64,000 bases of DNA. It comes from Paenibacillus silvae. GTDB lineage: Bacteria > Bacillota > Bacilli > Paenibacillales > Paenibacillaceae. Location of the stretch: NCBI RefSeq assembly GCF_014639235.1, contig NZ_BMFU01000001.1:434001-498000 (forward strand), read 5' to 3'. Shown here in pieces: positions 35,066 through 44,297 of this stretch. Position numbers and translations under genes: made by a program. A model generated the notes under the pieces. It saw only the letters and a program-made list of their open reading frames with translations, had not been told where the DNA came from and did not search any database. Position 1 is the first letter of the stretch. Each line of letters begins with the position of its first letter.

Positions 35066-36436
35066 ATGAAATTATTCCCTTCCACATCTACTCATGCATC
35101 TGCACGATCCCAGCGTTCCCTGAAATCCAAAATGACCAACATCTGTCTTAGTGCCGCGTTCCCTCTATTACTGTTAAGCGGTGGTTCCGTGGGTGCCGCA
35201 GAACTGCTGGAAGGCGGATTACCTGATACCTCAGCGTCAGAGTCAATGGTGAACAGTTCCAATCTTACGCTGGCTGCGGGTGATTTATATGTGTCCCCTA
35301 ACGGCTCTGCCAACAATCCGGGAACGATCAATAGTCCTACGTCACTCGCTAACGCTCTGACTCAGATCGCCCCAGGCAAAACGATCTATCTGCGCGGCGG
35401 AACCTACAGCTTCTCGCAGACGATTACCATTGAACGCGGCAACAGCGGCACCGCCTCACAGCGCAAAAATCTGGTCGCCTACGGATCGGAAAAACCTGTC
35501 TTCGATTTCTCGGCTCAAGCTTTTGCTTCCACGAATCGGGGATTACAAATGTTTGGAGACTACTGGTTCGTAAAAGGACTTGAAGTCAAAGGTGCGGGAG
35601 ATAACGGCATCTTCATCGGCGGCAGCTACAACCGCTTGGAGCAGATCGAAGCCCATCACAACCGGGACACCGGCATTCAGATCGGGCGTTATGCCTCTAC
35701 GGCTGCCAAGAGTGAATGGCCTTCGTATAACGAAGTCATTCGTTCCTACTCTCACAACAACTATGACCCGGATGACGGCGAGGATGCGGACGGTTTTGCC
35801 GCCAAGCTGACGGTTGGTCCAGGGAACGTATTTGACGGCTGTATTGCCGCCTATAACGTAGACGATGGCTGGGATCTCTATAGTAAAACAGACACAGGCG
35901 CCATCGGCGCGGTTACGATCCGCAACAGTATTGCTTACGGCAACGGTGCCACCGCAGACGGAACGTCCACTTCGAACAGCGATGGTAACGGCTTTAAGCT
36001 AGGTGGCGAGAAAATTGCCGTGAATCACATTGTCGAGAACAATATTGCGTTTAATAACAAAAAACATGGCTTTACCTATAACAGCAATCCGGGTTCGATC
36101 CAGATGACCAATAACACCTCTTGGAACAACGGACAAAGTAACTTTGCTTTTGACAAAGGTACCCACATCTTCACCAACAACCTGTCCTTCCAAGGCGGCG
36201 CAAGTGACAAAACCAGCGGAACCGATGTCAGCAAAACCAACGTCTGGTGGAAAAACAAAAAAAGCGTCAACGACAAAGGCCTGCTCGCCAGCGTAGCCGA
36301 CTTTGTCTCCCTCGTACCTTCGGTAACCCGTGCCGCAGACGGCACACCTGTATTGGGTAACTTCCTGAAGCTTGCAGGTGGCAGTGATCTGATTGGGTCA
36401 GGTACGCCAGCGGGTAAGAATATTGGAGCGCGGTAG
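35066..36436 (+). CDS. Secreted pectate lyase (PL9-type parallel beta-helix)
   Basis: A 456-aa exported polysaccharide lyase that cleaves pectate by beta-elimination. Residues 1-45 are a long signal region (positively charged, then LSAAFPLLLLSGGSVGAAE). The mature part begins with the motif DLYVSPNGSANNPGTINSP and continues as repeated beta-helix turns (NGIFIGGSYNRLEQIEAHHN, DTGIQIGR), typical of PelL/PL9. Asp-rich DPDDGEDADGFAAK is the likely calcium-binding catalytic site. ATG at 35066 has AAGGAGG 8 nt upstream. Followed by a strong terminator. Confidence 0.9.
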   Translation: MKLFPSTSTHASARSQRSLKSKMTNICLSAAFPLLLLSGGSVGAAELLEGGLPDTSASESMVNSSNLTLAAGDLYVSPNGSANNPGTINSPTSLANALTQIAPGKTIYLRGGTYSFSQTITIERGNSGTASQRKNLVAYGSEKPVFDFSAQAFASTNRGLQMFGDYWFVKGLEVKGAGDNGIFIGGSYNRLEQIEAHHNRDTGIQIGRYASTAAKSEWPSYNEVIRSYSHNNYDPDDGEDADGFAAKLTVGPGNVFDGCIAAYNVDDGWDLYSKTDTGAIGAVTIRNSIAYGNGATADGTSTSNSDGNGFKLGGEKIAVNHIVENNIAFNNKKHGFTYNSNPGSIQMTNNTSWNNGQSNFAFDKGTHIFTNNLSFQGGASDKTSGTDVSKTNVWWKNKKSVNDKGLLASVADFVSLVPSVTRAADGTPVLGNFLKLAGGSDLIGSGTPAGKNIGAR

Positions 36437-36473
36437 GTATAGGTTGGTGAGATAAAAGAATAATTTATAAAGC

Positions 36474-36526
36474 AAAATCCCCTCCCCCATGCCAGCCTGA
36501 TCGGTGGTAATGAGAAGGGGATTTTT
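36474..36526. terminator. Bidirectional terminator after pectate lyase
   Basis: AAAATCCCCT and AGGGGATTTT arms with a 32-nt loop separate the lyase from the convergent small gene. Confidence 0.85.
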
Positions 36527-36581
36527 GAATTGCTGTGTATTGTCTGCTCGCTCTCTGCTGGCTCATAAGGCAGATAGATAC

Positions 36582-36863
36582 TCACGGTTTGGCTAAAACC
36601 TCAATCATCAGTCTGCCGCCTGTACGAAAACCTTGCTCAAACGCCGCTTCCACGTACATGGATGTGGACTGTCCAATCAAGTCGATCAGTTGCTCCAAGG
36701 CATCGTATTCTGTGTCCGGGAGCTTTGTTTTGTAGTTTTGCATGATGTCCGATATTTGGCTGTTAATTTCATGATACTCAGCCTGCTCAGGATGAATCGA
36801 CTCGTCCAACCGTAGGTTCCCATGAAACAAATCTTCGATCAGGTTTGACATGTTATCCTTCAT
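36582..36863 (-). CDS. DUF6809-like small protein
   Basis: A 93-aa acidic helical protein. IEDLFHGNLRLDESIHPE at the N-terminus and AAFEQGFRTGGRLMIEVL at the C-terminus fit the DUF6809 pattern, a Firmicute family of unknown function. ATG 36863 with GAGGTG 8 nt upstream. Confidence 0.72.
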   Translation of the reverse strand: MKDNMSNLIEDLFHGNLRLDESIHPEQAEYHEINSQISDIMQNYKTKLPDTEYDALEQLIDLIGQSTSMYVEAAFEQGFRTGGRLMIEVLAKP

Positions 36864-37271
36864 GGTAAGGTCACCTCAGGAAGATTGTAACTCAAGGGAT
36901 GAGGTAGGATGGGAATTTAGCGTGAAATACGCTAGTATTTTTTATTGAGTCGAAATTAAACCATGCCTCAAACATCAAACGAAGCTTATCTTGCTGTAGT
37001 CAACGCATAAATAGCAAATATGAACGAGGCGAGTTGGACATTCCAACTTATTGATTTAGCTGACTGACTATTATCAGATCAGTACAGATTATCTTTTGAA
37101 TCGGACGGATATACGGAAACCTTATCCTTAAACAAAAAAGTTCCCTGGCGAACATAATGACAATGAACTCGTATATAAGGCGCTTGCTAAGCAAAAGAAG
37201 TGACTGAACTGGTCGTTCACGGGAACCAGTTCAGTCACTTTTTTCTTTCACTTAAAACCTGGACTCTCTTG
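36864..37271. other. Boundary gap before the AT-rich island
   Basis: Contains the promoter region of the DUF6809-like gene at the left and the terminator at 37198 at the right. Base composition becomes AT-rich from here on. No gene is supported. Confidence 0.55.
37198..37245. terminator. Strong terminator of the Avs-like locus
   Basis: AAGTGACTGAACTGG pairs perfectly with CCAGTTCAGTCACTT around a 14-nt loop. T-rich sequence follows on both strands. It ends the minus-strand gene that stops at 37272. Confidence 0.92.
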
Positions 37272-39908
37272 TTATCTTTGCATCATTTCATGGCTTAGTC
37301 TTCTCACAGGTCCAATCTGCTTTTCAAACATTAAATCCCAAATATCTAGACACTCTTGTGCTATACATTTTATCTCTGGTCTCGTATCTTCAGTAGTTTC
37401 ATCATATAGTCCAATAACTAATTTAGAGATATCATCATGGATACCCCATAGACCTTCATATCCTCTAGTATCATTCTGAATTAAATAGCGACTCATTGAT
37501 AATATTATATCTTTGAATTCAACTACCGATTTTGCCTCTTCTTCGAGATAATTTACAAATGCATGCAACGTTCTACGACTCAAATCTGAACTCATTAGTT
37601 CAATTAGAAAATCCTTATCTCTCTCCAAATCGATTAAATTATCATAAAATAATCTTGAGATCGGCATTTCTAAATCTAAGGTGCTTGTTTTAAATTTAAG
37701 AATAATATTTTTAACTAATGCATTGTACTCTTCTTTATCGAAATACAACATAAGCATATAAATAATTCCTTCAGCTTGTAATTTACTCATTTGATCTATG
37801 TTGTTCATTTCATTAACAAACTCATTTTTAAGGATGAACATCTCAGATAAACAATGTGCACCTGATCTAATTAGTTCCTCATCGTCGGAATCGTAACATT
37901 GTTTAATGATATTTATTATTCGTTGAGGATAGCGAGGATACAACAAAAAAAACATATTTCTTGTATCACGAAATCCAGCTAGTCTATAATCTTGCTCATA
38001 AAGATAAAGGATTTTTTCTGAAGCCCACTCCCTATCAATATTGTAGGAGGGCCAGAGTGCGAACAGGCTTGCATACCTTACTGCTGGGTTTTCATCCAAT
38101 ACTAACTTTTCAATGGTATCTTTAAACTCACTGAAAAGGTCGCTTTTTTTCCATAGTAAGTTAGCTATGGCTTGAGCTGCTTCACCTCTCACACAATTTA
38201 TTGCATTACTTTGTAACATCTCAAAGCTACGCATTTCTTTATCCTCATTATTAGTCACATTTGGCTTTCCAATTTCCGGATTTTTGTGTTTAATTGCAAT
38301 ATTCTTAAGTGAATCCAGTATCTCCTGTGACCATCTTACATCATCACTTTTCTCAATCATTGTACATACAGAATTTGCTCTATATGAAGTGAAGTCAAAT
38401 GAAAATTTCAAAATAATTGATTCTATTAGTTTTAATGGAATATTTTCAAATGTTTTACTATGTGCTACTCCGCTAAATAGCGAATCAATATAAACATCCA
38501 ATATCGTATCATTACATGAGAGCAATAATTTTATCATTCTCTCAGGTTCTTCAGAAACGACAGTGCTAAAAGTGCTTGAAAAGGATCGGATCGAACTTTC
38601 TACAAAGCCTCCTGGAACCTCGTTCCAGCGCGAACCACTTTTTATTCTTAGTTTTTGATTAGTCAATATAGCTATCCATCTTTTATTACTGAGCTTTTTC
38701 CCAGCAATAGGCGAACTTACAAAGCCACCGTGTCCGTTGGAATACTTATATAAAGTAGTTTCATTTGTAAATCTTCGTCGTAACACCCGAATCAAATCTT
38801 TGGCTTTTTCGCTAAGTTGATTAAACGGCAACACTTCAAGGATTTCTTTTTGTAAATCCCCCCAAAAACTCCAATAAACTAGAGATCCATTATTTTCTCG
38901 GTTATATTCAATTCTATGCTGATAGTGTCTTCTAGCTAACGGAGATACGTAACTGATAACTGTCTTTTCTAGTAAGTCAAAAATAGATGACCTACAGTGT
39001 TCAGAATGCCTTGCTAGAACTTGTTTGGCTAACAGCAGCCGATCTCCGTTACCACTAGTGTTATCAAATATATTGTTGTCAAAATCATTGCATAAATATT
39101 CAATAATAGAATCACTGAACGAATACGGTAATTTGGTCATTCCATCCAAAATGATTTCATTGTACAAGTTGTTTCCTTTACCCATATATCCTTTATAACG
39201 TTCCCAGAATGTTTCTGGATTTGAGGAAATTATTGCTGCGTTTGCTTTTTTTATAATTTGAATACAAGCTCGCTCAAGGCCATTTCTGTGTGAGTTCCTT
39301 GCAGACCAATCATTAAAAGATGAGATTTCGTTCTCCATAGTTGGAACATAAGGTAGTAGTAAATTAATAACTTCGCTACCTTCCTGAATTAGAAATTCCG
39401 AATCTTCCAGTAAAAATTCTTCTTCGTATCTATACAAAGTTTGAGCATGACGTTTCAGTTTATTTTCTAAAAGAAATGCAAACACCCGTATTGTTCTCAT
39501 CTCGCATTTTTCTAGCATTGCCTTAAAGTCAAGATAGTTTTCTGCCATGTTCGGATATCGGCGATAAAATTTCATTCTCAATTCGAACATCTCGTCAATA
39601 TCCATATTAATATCATGTAAGAAACATCGCATGAAATTAGTATCATCTTCTTGTGATTGAAATGCATGTTTCTCTATAAATAGTGCATCTTCTACTTCAT
39701 ATTCAGGTGATTTACTAATAATAAGATTAATTACCATCTGTTTCTTCTCTTTATCTTCAAACCATCGATCAAGAATACCTTTGTTTCTAAGTAAATTAAT
39801 ATATTGAGGTTTGAAATTTACTACATTATTAATTATATGAGAAGCAAACATCTCATTTTCACAGTTATCAATTATATAATTTTGCACATTATGATCTAAA
39901 TGTTCCAA
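37272..39908 (-). CDS. C-terminal sensor part of the Avs-like protein (separate frame)
   Basis: An 878-codon frame encoding an all-helical protein with HEAT/TPR-like repeats, clearest where NPAVRYASLFALWP and DEELIRSGAHCLSEM recur. The only initiator is a TTG at 39906-39908 without a ribosome binding site. The frame continues in-phase upstream through EILNQ to the T7 run at 39924-39930. I therefore read it as the C-terminal sensor half of the gene at 39914-41830, displaced by a -1 shift. In Avs-type STAND proteins this region recognises phage proteins. Codon use and AT content match the upstream half. Confidence 0.8.
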   Translation of the reverse strand: MEHLDHNVQNYIIDNCENEMFASHIINNVVNFKPQYINLLRNKGILDRWFEDKEKKQMVINLIISKSPEYEVEDALFIEKHAFQSQEDDTNFMRCFLHDINMDIDEMFELRMKFYRRYPNMAENYLDFKAMLEKCEMRTIRVFAFLLENKLKRHAQTLYRYEEEFLLEDSEFLIQEGSEVINLLLPYVPTMENEISSFNDWSARNSHRNGLERACIQIIKKANAAIISSNPETFWERYKGYMGKGNNLYNEIILDGMTKLPYSFSDSIIEYLCNDFDNNIFDNTSGNGDRLLLAKQVLARHSEHCRSSIFDLLEKTVISYVSPLARRHYQHRIEYNRENNGSLVYWSFWGDLQKEILEVLPFNQLSEKAKDLIRVLRRRFTNETTLYKYSNGHGGFVSSPIAGKKLSNKRWIAILTNQKLRIKSGSRWNEVPGGFVESSIRSFSSTFSTVVSEEPERMIKLLLSCNDTILDVYIDSLFSGVAHSKTFENIPLKLIESIILKFSFDFTSYRANSVCTMIEKSDDVRWSQEILDSLKNIAIKHKNPEIGKPNVTNNEDKEMRSFEMLQSNAINCVRGEAAQAIANLLWKKSDLFSEFKDTIEKLVLDENPAVRYASLFALWPSYNIDREWASEKILYLYEQDYRLAGFRDTRNMFFLLYPRYPQRIINIIKQCYDSDDEELIRSGAHCLSEMFILKNEFVNEMNNIDQMSKLQAEGIIYMLMLYFDKEEYNALVKNIILKFKTSTLDLEMPISRLFYDNLIDLERDKDFLIELMSSDLSRRTLHAFVNYLEEEAKSVVEFKDIILSMSRYLIQNDTRGYEGLWGIHDDISKLVIGLYDETTEDTRPEIKCIAQECLDIWDLMFEKQIGPVRRLSHEMMQR

Positions 39909-39913
39909 TTGAT

Positions 39914-41830
39914 TTAATATTTCAAAAAAACAAACTTGACGCTGTATCGGATATTCTCAGACACAAGAATCTTTTGCCCAGCGACAAGAAAATCTGCACT
40001 GTCAAACTCTACTAAATTTTGTAACATCATCTGAACTTGATATCTTCTTCCAGGCGTTTGCTTCTCCTTGTCTCCAATAACATTTAATATGTTTTCGTTC
40101 TCATAATATTGTTTCAGCATCATCTCAGCCAAAAAGCAATCTAATATTGATTGATGAGCAAAAGAAATTTTATTTCCTTGTAACATCAGGAAACCGTTTG
40201 AAGATAAAAACTCCAAACTTGACCTGTTGACACTTAATAAATTTATAGGAATAGATATTCTACCTAATTTATCAAAATACTTAATAAGTTGCTCTTTAGT
40301 TTCATTAAGAGATCCCTCATTAAGTCCAAATTCAAAACATCTTTTTTCTAATTGTTTCCACCATTCTAAGACCAGATGATTTGCCGTTGAACATTCATTA
40401 TATTCACTAGTATTATCTAAGTGTTTCCAAATATAAAGATTACTTGGAACTCGTAAAACTTCTTTCAATTTTCTTGTCAAGTTCTCATAACGATTACCGA
40501 CAATAACTTTGACCGAATCATCAGGCAATTCATTGATTTGAAGCTTATTCCAATGCAAAGCTGTATTGTTGTTATTATCGGTTTTGAAAAGAGATTTAAT
40601 ATTATTATCATTTTCCAAGTCATATGTTCTACATACAAAAACTACTGAAATCTTATTTTCTCTTTCTAAATTTACTCTTTCAACTTGATCTATAATTTGA
40701 GTACACACCAATAGTGCATCCCTTGAGTGTGCTTGAGTCCAACGTAGTGCATCTAACTGATCTAAAATAATCACAGCACTCTCAGTCTTGGAAACACTAT
40801 GGATACAATGAACTATAGAAGAGGGCAACCCTAAATCTTCACCCCATTTCTGAGCACTTACACTGGGAGTACGCTTATCTAATTTTAAAGCTATAAACGT
40901 TATAGCTTTTTCTTGACAGTAGTTAATAATGTCTTCTGTACAACCGCTTTTTCCTCTTCCAGCTTTTCCATGTATTATTAATGATTCTCCTGAACTTATT
41001 GCCTTTCTGCTCTCATGGAACTCCTTTCTTTCTATAAGTTGACTATTTAATGGAAGAAATAAAGAGGTATATTCACGATTTAGCTCTTCAAATCGTGGGA
41101 TAATTCGTTTGTCTAATGCAAGATTTTTCAAAATCATTTTTCTTTCATTAATTAACTGATAAATGATGGATGGAGTAATTGGTTTCCCTAAGATATCTCC
41201 GTCTATAACCCAAGTAGCCAACGTTTCATATATCTTATTTTCATCGCCTAGAAAAAGGTAATTAATTCTGGATAATATCGTTCTTTTTAAATCACTATCT
41301 GGAGTCTGTCGATACGATATTCTCTTCAGAAGTGAAATGCACTTTATTAAATCATGATCCACTTGAGGGGTCAATTCCATTGATTTGCAAAAATTTTCAA
41401 AGAAACTTCTCAGTTCTTTACTGGCAGTAAGTATTTGAAATTGATAAAAGTCCTGAGGGGACGTGCTTGTATTATTTGCTCTATTAATTAGATCTTCTAA
41501 TAGAGTGAATGCTAATGGAGATACTAATGAAACTGTGCTAGACTCATTTCTTTCTAATTGGAACTTCCAATTGGTGAAGATTCCTTTTGCATTAGCTGTG
41601 CCATAATCCCAATATTCTTTACTCGCATTTCGTCCTTTACATTGCTGTGCTTCCCTAGTGCCATTCTTTTGCCCGACCCAGATATCGACTCCTTGCTCGT
41701 CATCTCCAAGAGCTTCTAATGTAATATAATCTAGTTTTTCATCTAACACTTCAAGGATCTGATTTACTGTCCATCGAATTTCAAATTTATTTCCACTTTT
41801 ATCTGATCTTCCTCCTAATTCATACGGCAC
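39914..41830 (-). CDS. Avs-like STAND NTPase with N-terminal nuclease domain (N-terminal part)
   Basis: A 638-aa frame. The N-terminal ~115 residues resemble Cap4/DUF4297-type PD-(D/E)xK nucleases: a conserved Glu in ITLEALGDDEQGVDIWV (E39, D49) and the QCK motif in AQQCKGR (Q63, K65). A STAND-type P-loop ATPase follows: Walker A GKAGRGKSG near 288-296, Walker B SAVIILDQLD near 352-360, and FVCRTYDLE. No sensor domain fits before the stop. Start: GTG at 41830 with GGAGG 8 nt upstream; an ATG five codons earlier lacks a site. The frame ends two codons after the slippery heptamer at 39923-39929. Infers antiphage abortive-infection role by family. Confidence 0.82.
   Translation of the reverse strand: MPYELGGRSDKSGNKFEIRWTVNQILEVLDEKLDYITLEALGDDEQGVDIWVGQKNGTREAQQCKGRNASKEYWDYGTANAKGIFTNWKFQLERNESSTVSLVSPLAFTLLEDLINRANNTSTSPQDFYQFQILTASKELRSFFENFCKSMELTPQVDHDLIKCISLLKRISYRQTPDSDLKRTILSRINYLFLGDENKIYETLATWVIDGDILGKPITPSIIYQLINERKMILKNLALDKRIIPRFEELNREYTSLFLPLNSQLIERKEFHESRKAISSGESLIIHGKAGRGKSGCTEDIINYCQEKAITFIALKLDKRTPSVSAQKWGEDLGLPSSIVHCIHSVSKTESAVIILDQLDALRWTQAHSRDALLVCTQIIDQVERVNLERENKISVVFVCRTYDLENDNNIKSLFKTDNNNNTALHWNKLQINELPDDSVKVIVGNRYENLTRKLKEVLRVPSNLYIWKHLDNTSEYNECSTANHLVLEWWKQLEKRCFEFGLNEGSLNETKEQLIKYFDKLGRISIPINLLSVNRSSLEFLSSNGFLMLQGNKISFAHQSILDCFLAEMMLKQYYENENILNVIGDKEKQTPGRRYQVQMMLQNLVEFDSADFLVAGQKILVSENIRYSVKFVFLKY
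39923..39930 (-). other. Slippery/homopolymer site joining the two Avs-like frames
   Basis: The minus strand reads G TTT TTT TG, seven T followed by G. In the upstream frame the codons are GTT-TTT-TTG, so T TTT TTG is a canonical X XXY YYZ -1 slippery heptamer. After a -1 slip the next codon is GAA, exactly the frame of the downstream ORF. The joined product would be about 1519 aa. One extra T in the run would have the same effect. Confidence 0.85.
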
Positions 41831-41917
41831 ACTTGAAACCTCCATTATCTTACATTATTATAAAAACCGCTTAATAACTAGAATTGATCCATGAACGTAA
41901 AAAAGAGACATTCTTGT

Positions 41918-41963
41918 CTCGCTGTGTAAAATAGAAGTGACGCCAACTATTCTACTTAGCGAG
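41918..41963. repeat. Imperfect hairpin upstream of the Avs-like gene
   Basis: CTCGCT and AGCGAG enclose AATAGAAGT / AACTATT. It lies between the Avs-like promoter and the immunity gene and could be a terminator-like dyad or an insertion remnant; no T-run follows. Confidence 0.4.
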
Positions 41964-42003
41964 CAAAAGATATGTCTCATAATTATACGTCATCATTTAG
42001 AAT

Positions 42004-42489
42004 TTAGTCTCTAGGATTCTGATAACACCAATCCGGGTCATACGGTAAAGATTTCAGTTTTTGTATGTCCTCCAAGCTGTATACCCAATCATTGTCCGCT
42101 ATCCAAAAATAATCATCAGGATTGAGCTTGAGATATTCATGGATAAAGTTAAGTATTAACTCTTGATTACCATAAATATCTTCAATATGCCCGACTTGGC
42201 ATAGGGATTCACTAGTATCTAAACCTAAATCTTCGTGATAATAAAATTCAGTACTCGGGCTACTTATGCTGTGAATATGGAAAATTAATGAGGATTCGTT
42301 GTCCCCTGTGAATGACTTATTGTTGATATTAAGCGTGGTATACAAAAACTCTCCTTCGTTTGTATACGTTTTGTTGTTATAGAAATAAAGAGCAGAGTCG
42401 GAATGAAAAGCTGCAACAATAGTATCAGCCAAGAGTTGCTCTGGAGAATATTTATCTTTGTTCGTTAAAATAACAGCTGAAGTACCCAT
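42004..42489 (-). CDS. Probable immunity protein for the WXG100-nuclease toxin
   Basis: A 161-aa acidic cytoplasmic protein (MGTSAVILTNKDKYSPEQLL...). It has no signal or membrane segment and no family I can name. It begins 3 nt after the toxin stop, with a G-rich site inside the toxin's 3' end, so the pair is translationally coupled. Acidity and position fit an inhibitor of a nuclease toxin; this role is inference. Confidence 0.72.
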   Translation of the reverse strand: MGTSAVILTNKDKYSPEQLLADTIVAAFHSDSALYFYNNKTYTNEGEFLYTTLNINNKSFTGDNESSLIFHIHSISSPSTEFYYHEDLGLDTSESLCQVGHIEDIYGNQELILNFIHEYLKLNPDDYFWIADNDWVYSLEDIQKLKSLPYDPDWCYQNPRD

Positions 42490-42492
42490 ATT

Positions 42493-43791
42493 TTACTTCA
42501 ATACCCCCTTGAGTTCATCTAAAGAGTTCACAACAGTAACACCTTTAGATTTGATTAATTCCAATTTTATCAGATCATTCGGATGTGGATTAGTCAATGG
42601 CTTGTCGATATATAAAATGACCTTCTTCTGTTCATAGTTAAAGAAATCTTGGTGTTTTACATTCACGTATTTATCAAACTGTTCCACATCTGTGATGGCT
42701 TTCAATGATTTTTTAACTTCAATAATTTCATGTTTCGTTACTACGTCAAAATCCCCTGCCGGATTGCCATCAGCCCTTTGAATTTTTTGGCTGAAGGCTG
42801 TAACTTCCTTACTTTCTCTTACAGCGTAAGCTGCTTTGGCTTCAGTTGCTTTTCCTGAGTCCTTACTGTTTAACAATTGATCAATGTCTCGATTAATATT
42901 TTTGGGATGCTGATCATCCCAATGCAGAACATTACCAGCTGGATTAGTATATTTCGTTTTGTTTCCTTCTTTAACTAAACTACCAACATTAGAAGACTGT
43001 CCTTTAACGCTAGTACCTTCTTTCTTACCATTTCCTTTCCTAGCTTCAGCCGCTTCCAAATTCTTTTTAATCTTCGCCACCGCCGGATCAGAAGCAGGCA
43101 AGCGAAACGGCCCTTTCCGACCAGGCATACTTCCGCGAACCATCTGGAAAGCCATAAAGATCTGGCTGAACTTCAGGGAAGTCAGCATCATCTGAGCATA
43201 CTTATCGGAGACAGGCTCGCCTGTGAAGGGATGGATTCTATTCTCCAAAGATTTAACCTGCAGTTTGAAAATATCTTCCTCTGGCGCTTCCACATGAACT
43301 CCTTGCATCCGGTCGATATTCACATTCCCCTGATCCTTCGCATAAGCCTGTACGGCCGTATAATCCAGCTCACCATTCTCGTTCACGGGTACCCACACAT
43401 ACCTACCATAGACATCGACTTTCTTCATCCGGTAGCCTTTATCCTCCGAACCCGCATCACTTGCTGAACTCTTCATCATTGCTGCCGCACCAACAGCACC
43501 AATAACACTACCCAGACTCCCTTTCTCCGCATCTGCATTCTCAAACCGAATCGCGATATCCTTTAACTCTTTCGAAGTATACACCATGCTCTCCAGTGCT
43601 TTCTGTAGTACGGGACGCGACCGCTCAAAATCATCATAAAAACGCTCCTGTGTCACACCCATCCACATGGCTTGAAGGAACATAATCTGCCTGGAGAGAT
43701 TATCTTGGATATGCTCCAATTGTTGCCTCGCCTGATCCACCTGACTTGATACGTGATGCAACTGCTCAGGTGTTACTTTGATTGTACTCAT
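42493..43791 (-). CDS. WXG100-family polymorphic toxin with PD-(D/E)xK nuclease C-terminus
   Basis: A 432-aa type VII-type toxin. Residues 1-90 form the ESAT-6/WXG100 helical hairpin with W43-M-G45. Residues 110-225 are a linker including a pre-toxin-like ENRIHPFTGEPVSDKYAQMM. From about 325 the C-terminal domain has GDFDVV and EIIEVKKS, giving D349, E358 and K360 in PD-(D/E)xK arrangement, so DNase activity is predicted. No signal peptide; export would need the ESX/Yuk machinery, which is not in this window. ATG 43791, with a weak upstream site. Followed by its immunity gene. Confidence 0.85.
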   Translation of the reverse strand: MSTIKVTPEQLHHVSSQVDQARQQLEHIQDNLSRQIMFLQAMWMGVTQERFYDDFERSRPVLQKALESMVYTSKELKDIAIRFENADAEKGSLGSVIGAVGAAAMMKSSASDAGSEDKGYRMKKVDVYGRYVWVPVNENGELDYTAVQAYAKDQGNVNIDRMQGVHVEAPEEDIFKLQVKSLENRIHPFTGEPVSDKYAQMMLTSLKFSQIFMAFQMVRGSMPGRKGPFRLPASDPAVAKIKKNLEAAEARKGNGKKEGTSVKGQSSNVGSLVKEGNKTKYTNPAGNVLHWDDQHPKNINRDIDQLLNSKDSGKATEAKAAYAVRESKEVTAFSQKIQRADGNPAGDFDVVTKHEIIEVKKSLKAITDVEQFDKYVNVKHQDFFNYEQKKVILYIDKPLTNPHPNDLIKLELIKSKGVTVVNSLDELKGVLK

Positions 43792-44297
43792 CCGTTTTCA
43801 CCGCTTATTTTTATGTAGGATATACTTATGTTAGCAGAAGTTTGATGGCAATTTCATCCGGCTAACTTCCTGAATTTTGATACATTATCCTGCACCAGAT
43901 TTAACTACAATCGTGCTCAAGTCTTATAAATTTTTCTTTTTACTATGAATACAATCCATCTAACATTTTGTGTAATTTGTGAACATACTTGACTTCCTTT
44001 AACAACAAGAAGTACCATAAGTATATGGAATATATTTCAATTTAAATAATAATTTTGTAATTCAATATCAATTATCAGGCTTTACCTAATATATCATTCT
44101 GAACCTGCCAGAGCGCTCCAGCCTGCAGCTTTCTTCCCTCTTCGTGCTATCAATAGAAACAGATATTATGGGAAGAATCATTCTCTCAACGAAAGGAGGA
44201 TACGTAGGTTTCCATCTGCAAGTTCATCTTTGTTACGTAAGCATGTGTATCTTTATCCGCCAGCTCATCCATTACAAGAAAGGTGGAATTGATCTCT
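43792..44297. other. AT-rich non-coding gap
   Basis: A 506-bp gap between divergent genes. It contains a good ribosome binding site (GAAAGGAGGA near 44190) with no open frame after it, hinting at a decayed gene. Nothing else is supported. Confidence 0.5.

Noticed and set aside
36535..36815. Short plus-strand frames opposite the DUF6809-like gene
   Set aside because: No ribosome binding sites, and the minus-strand gene has a good start and family pattern.
41930..42003. Possible insertion-sequence remnant (short plus-strand frame starting MSHNYTSS)
   Set aside because: Too short, no recognisable transposase motif or terminal repeats; kept only as a hairpin.
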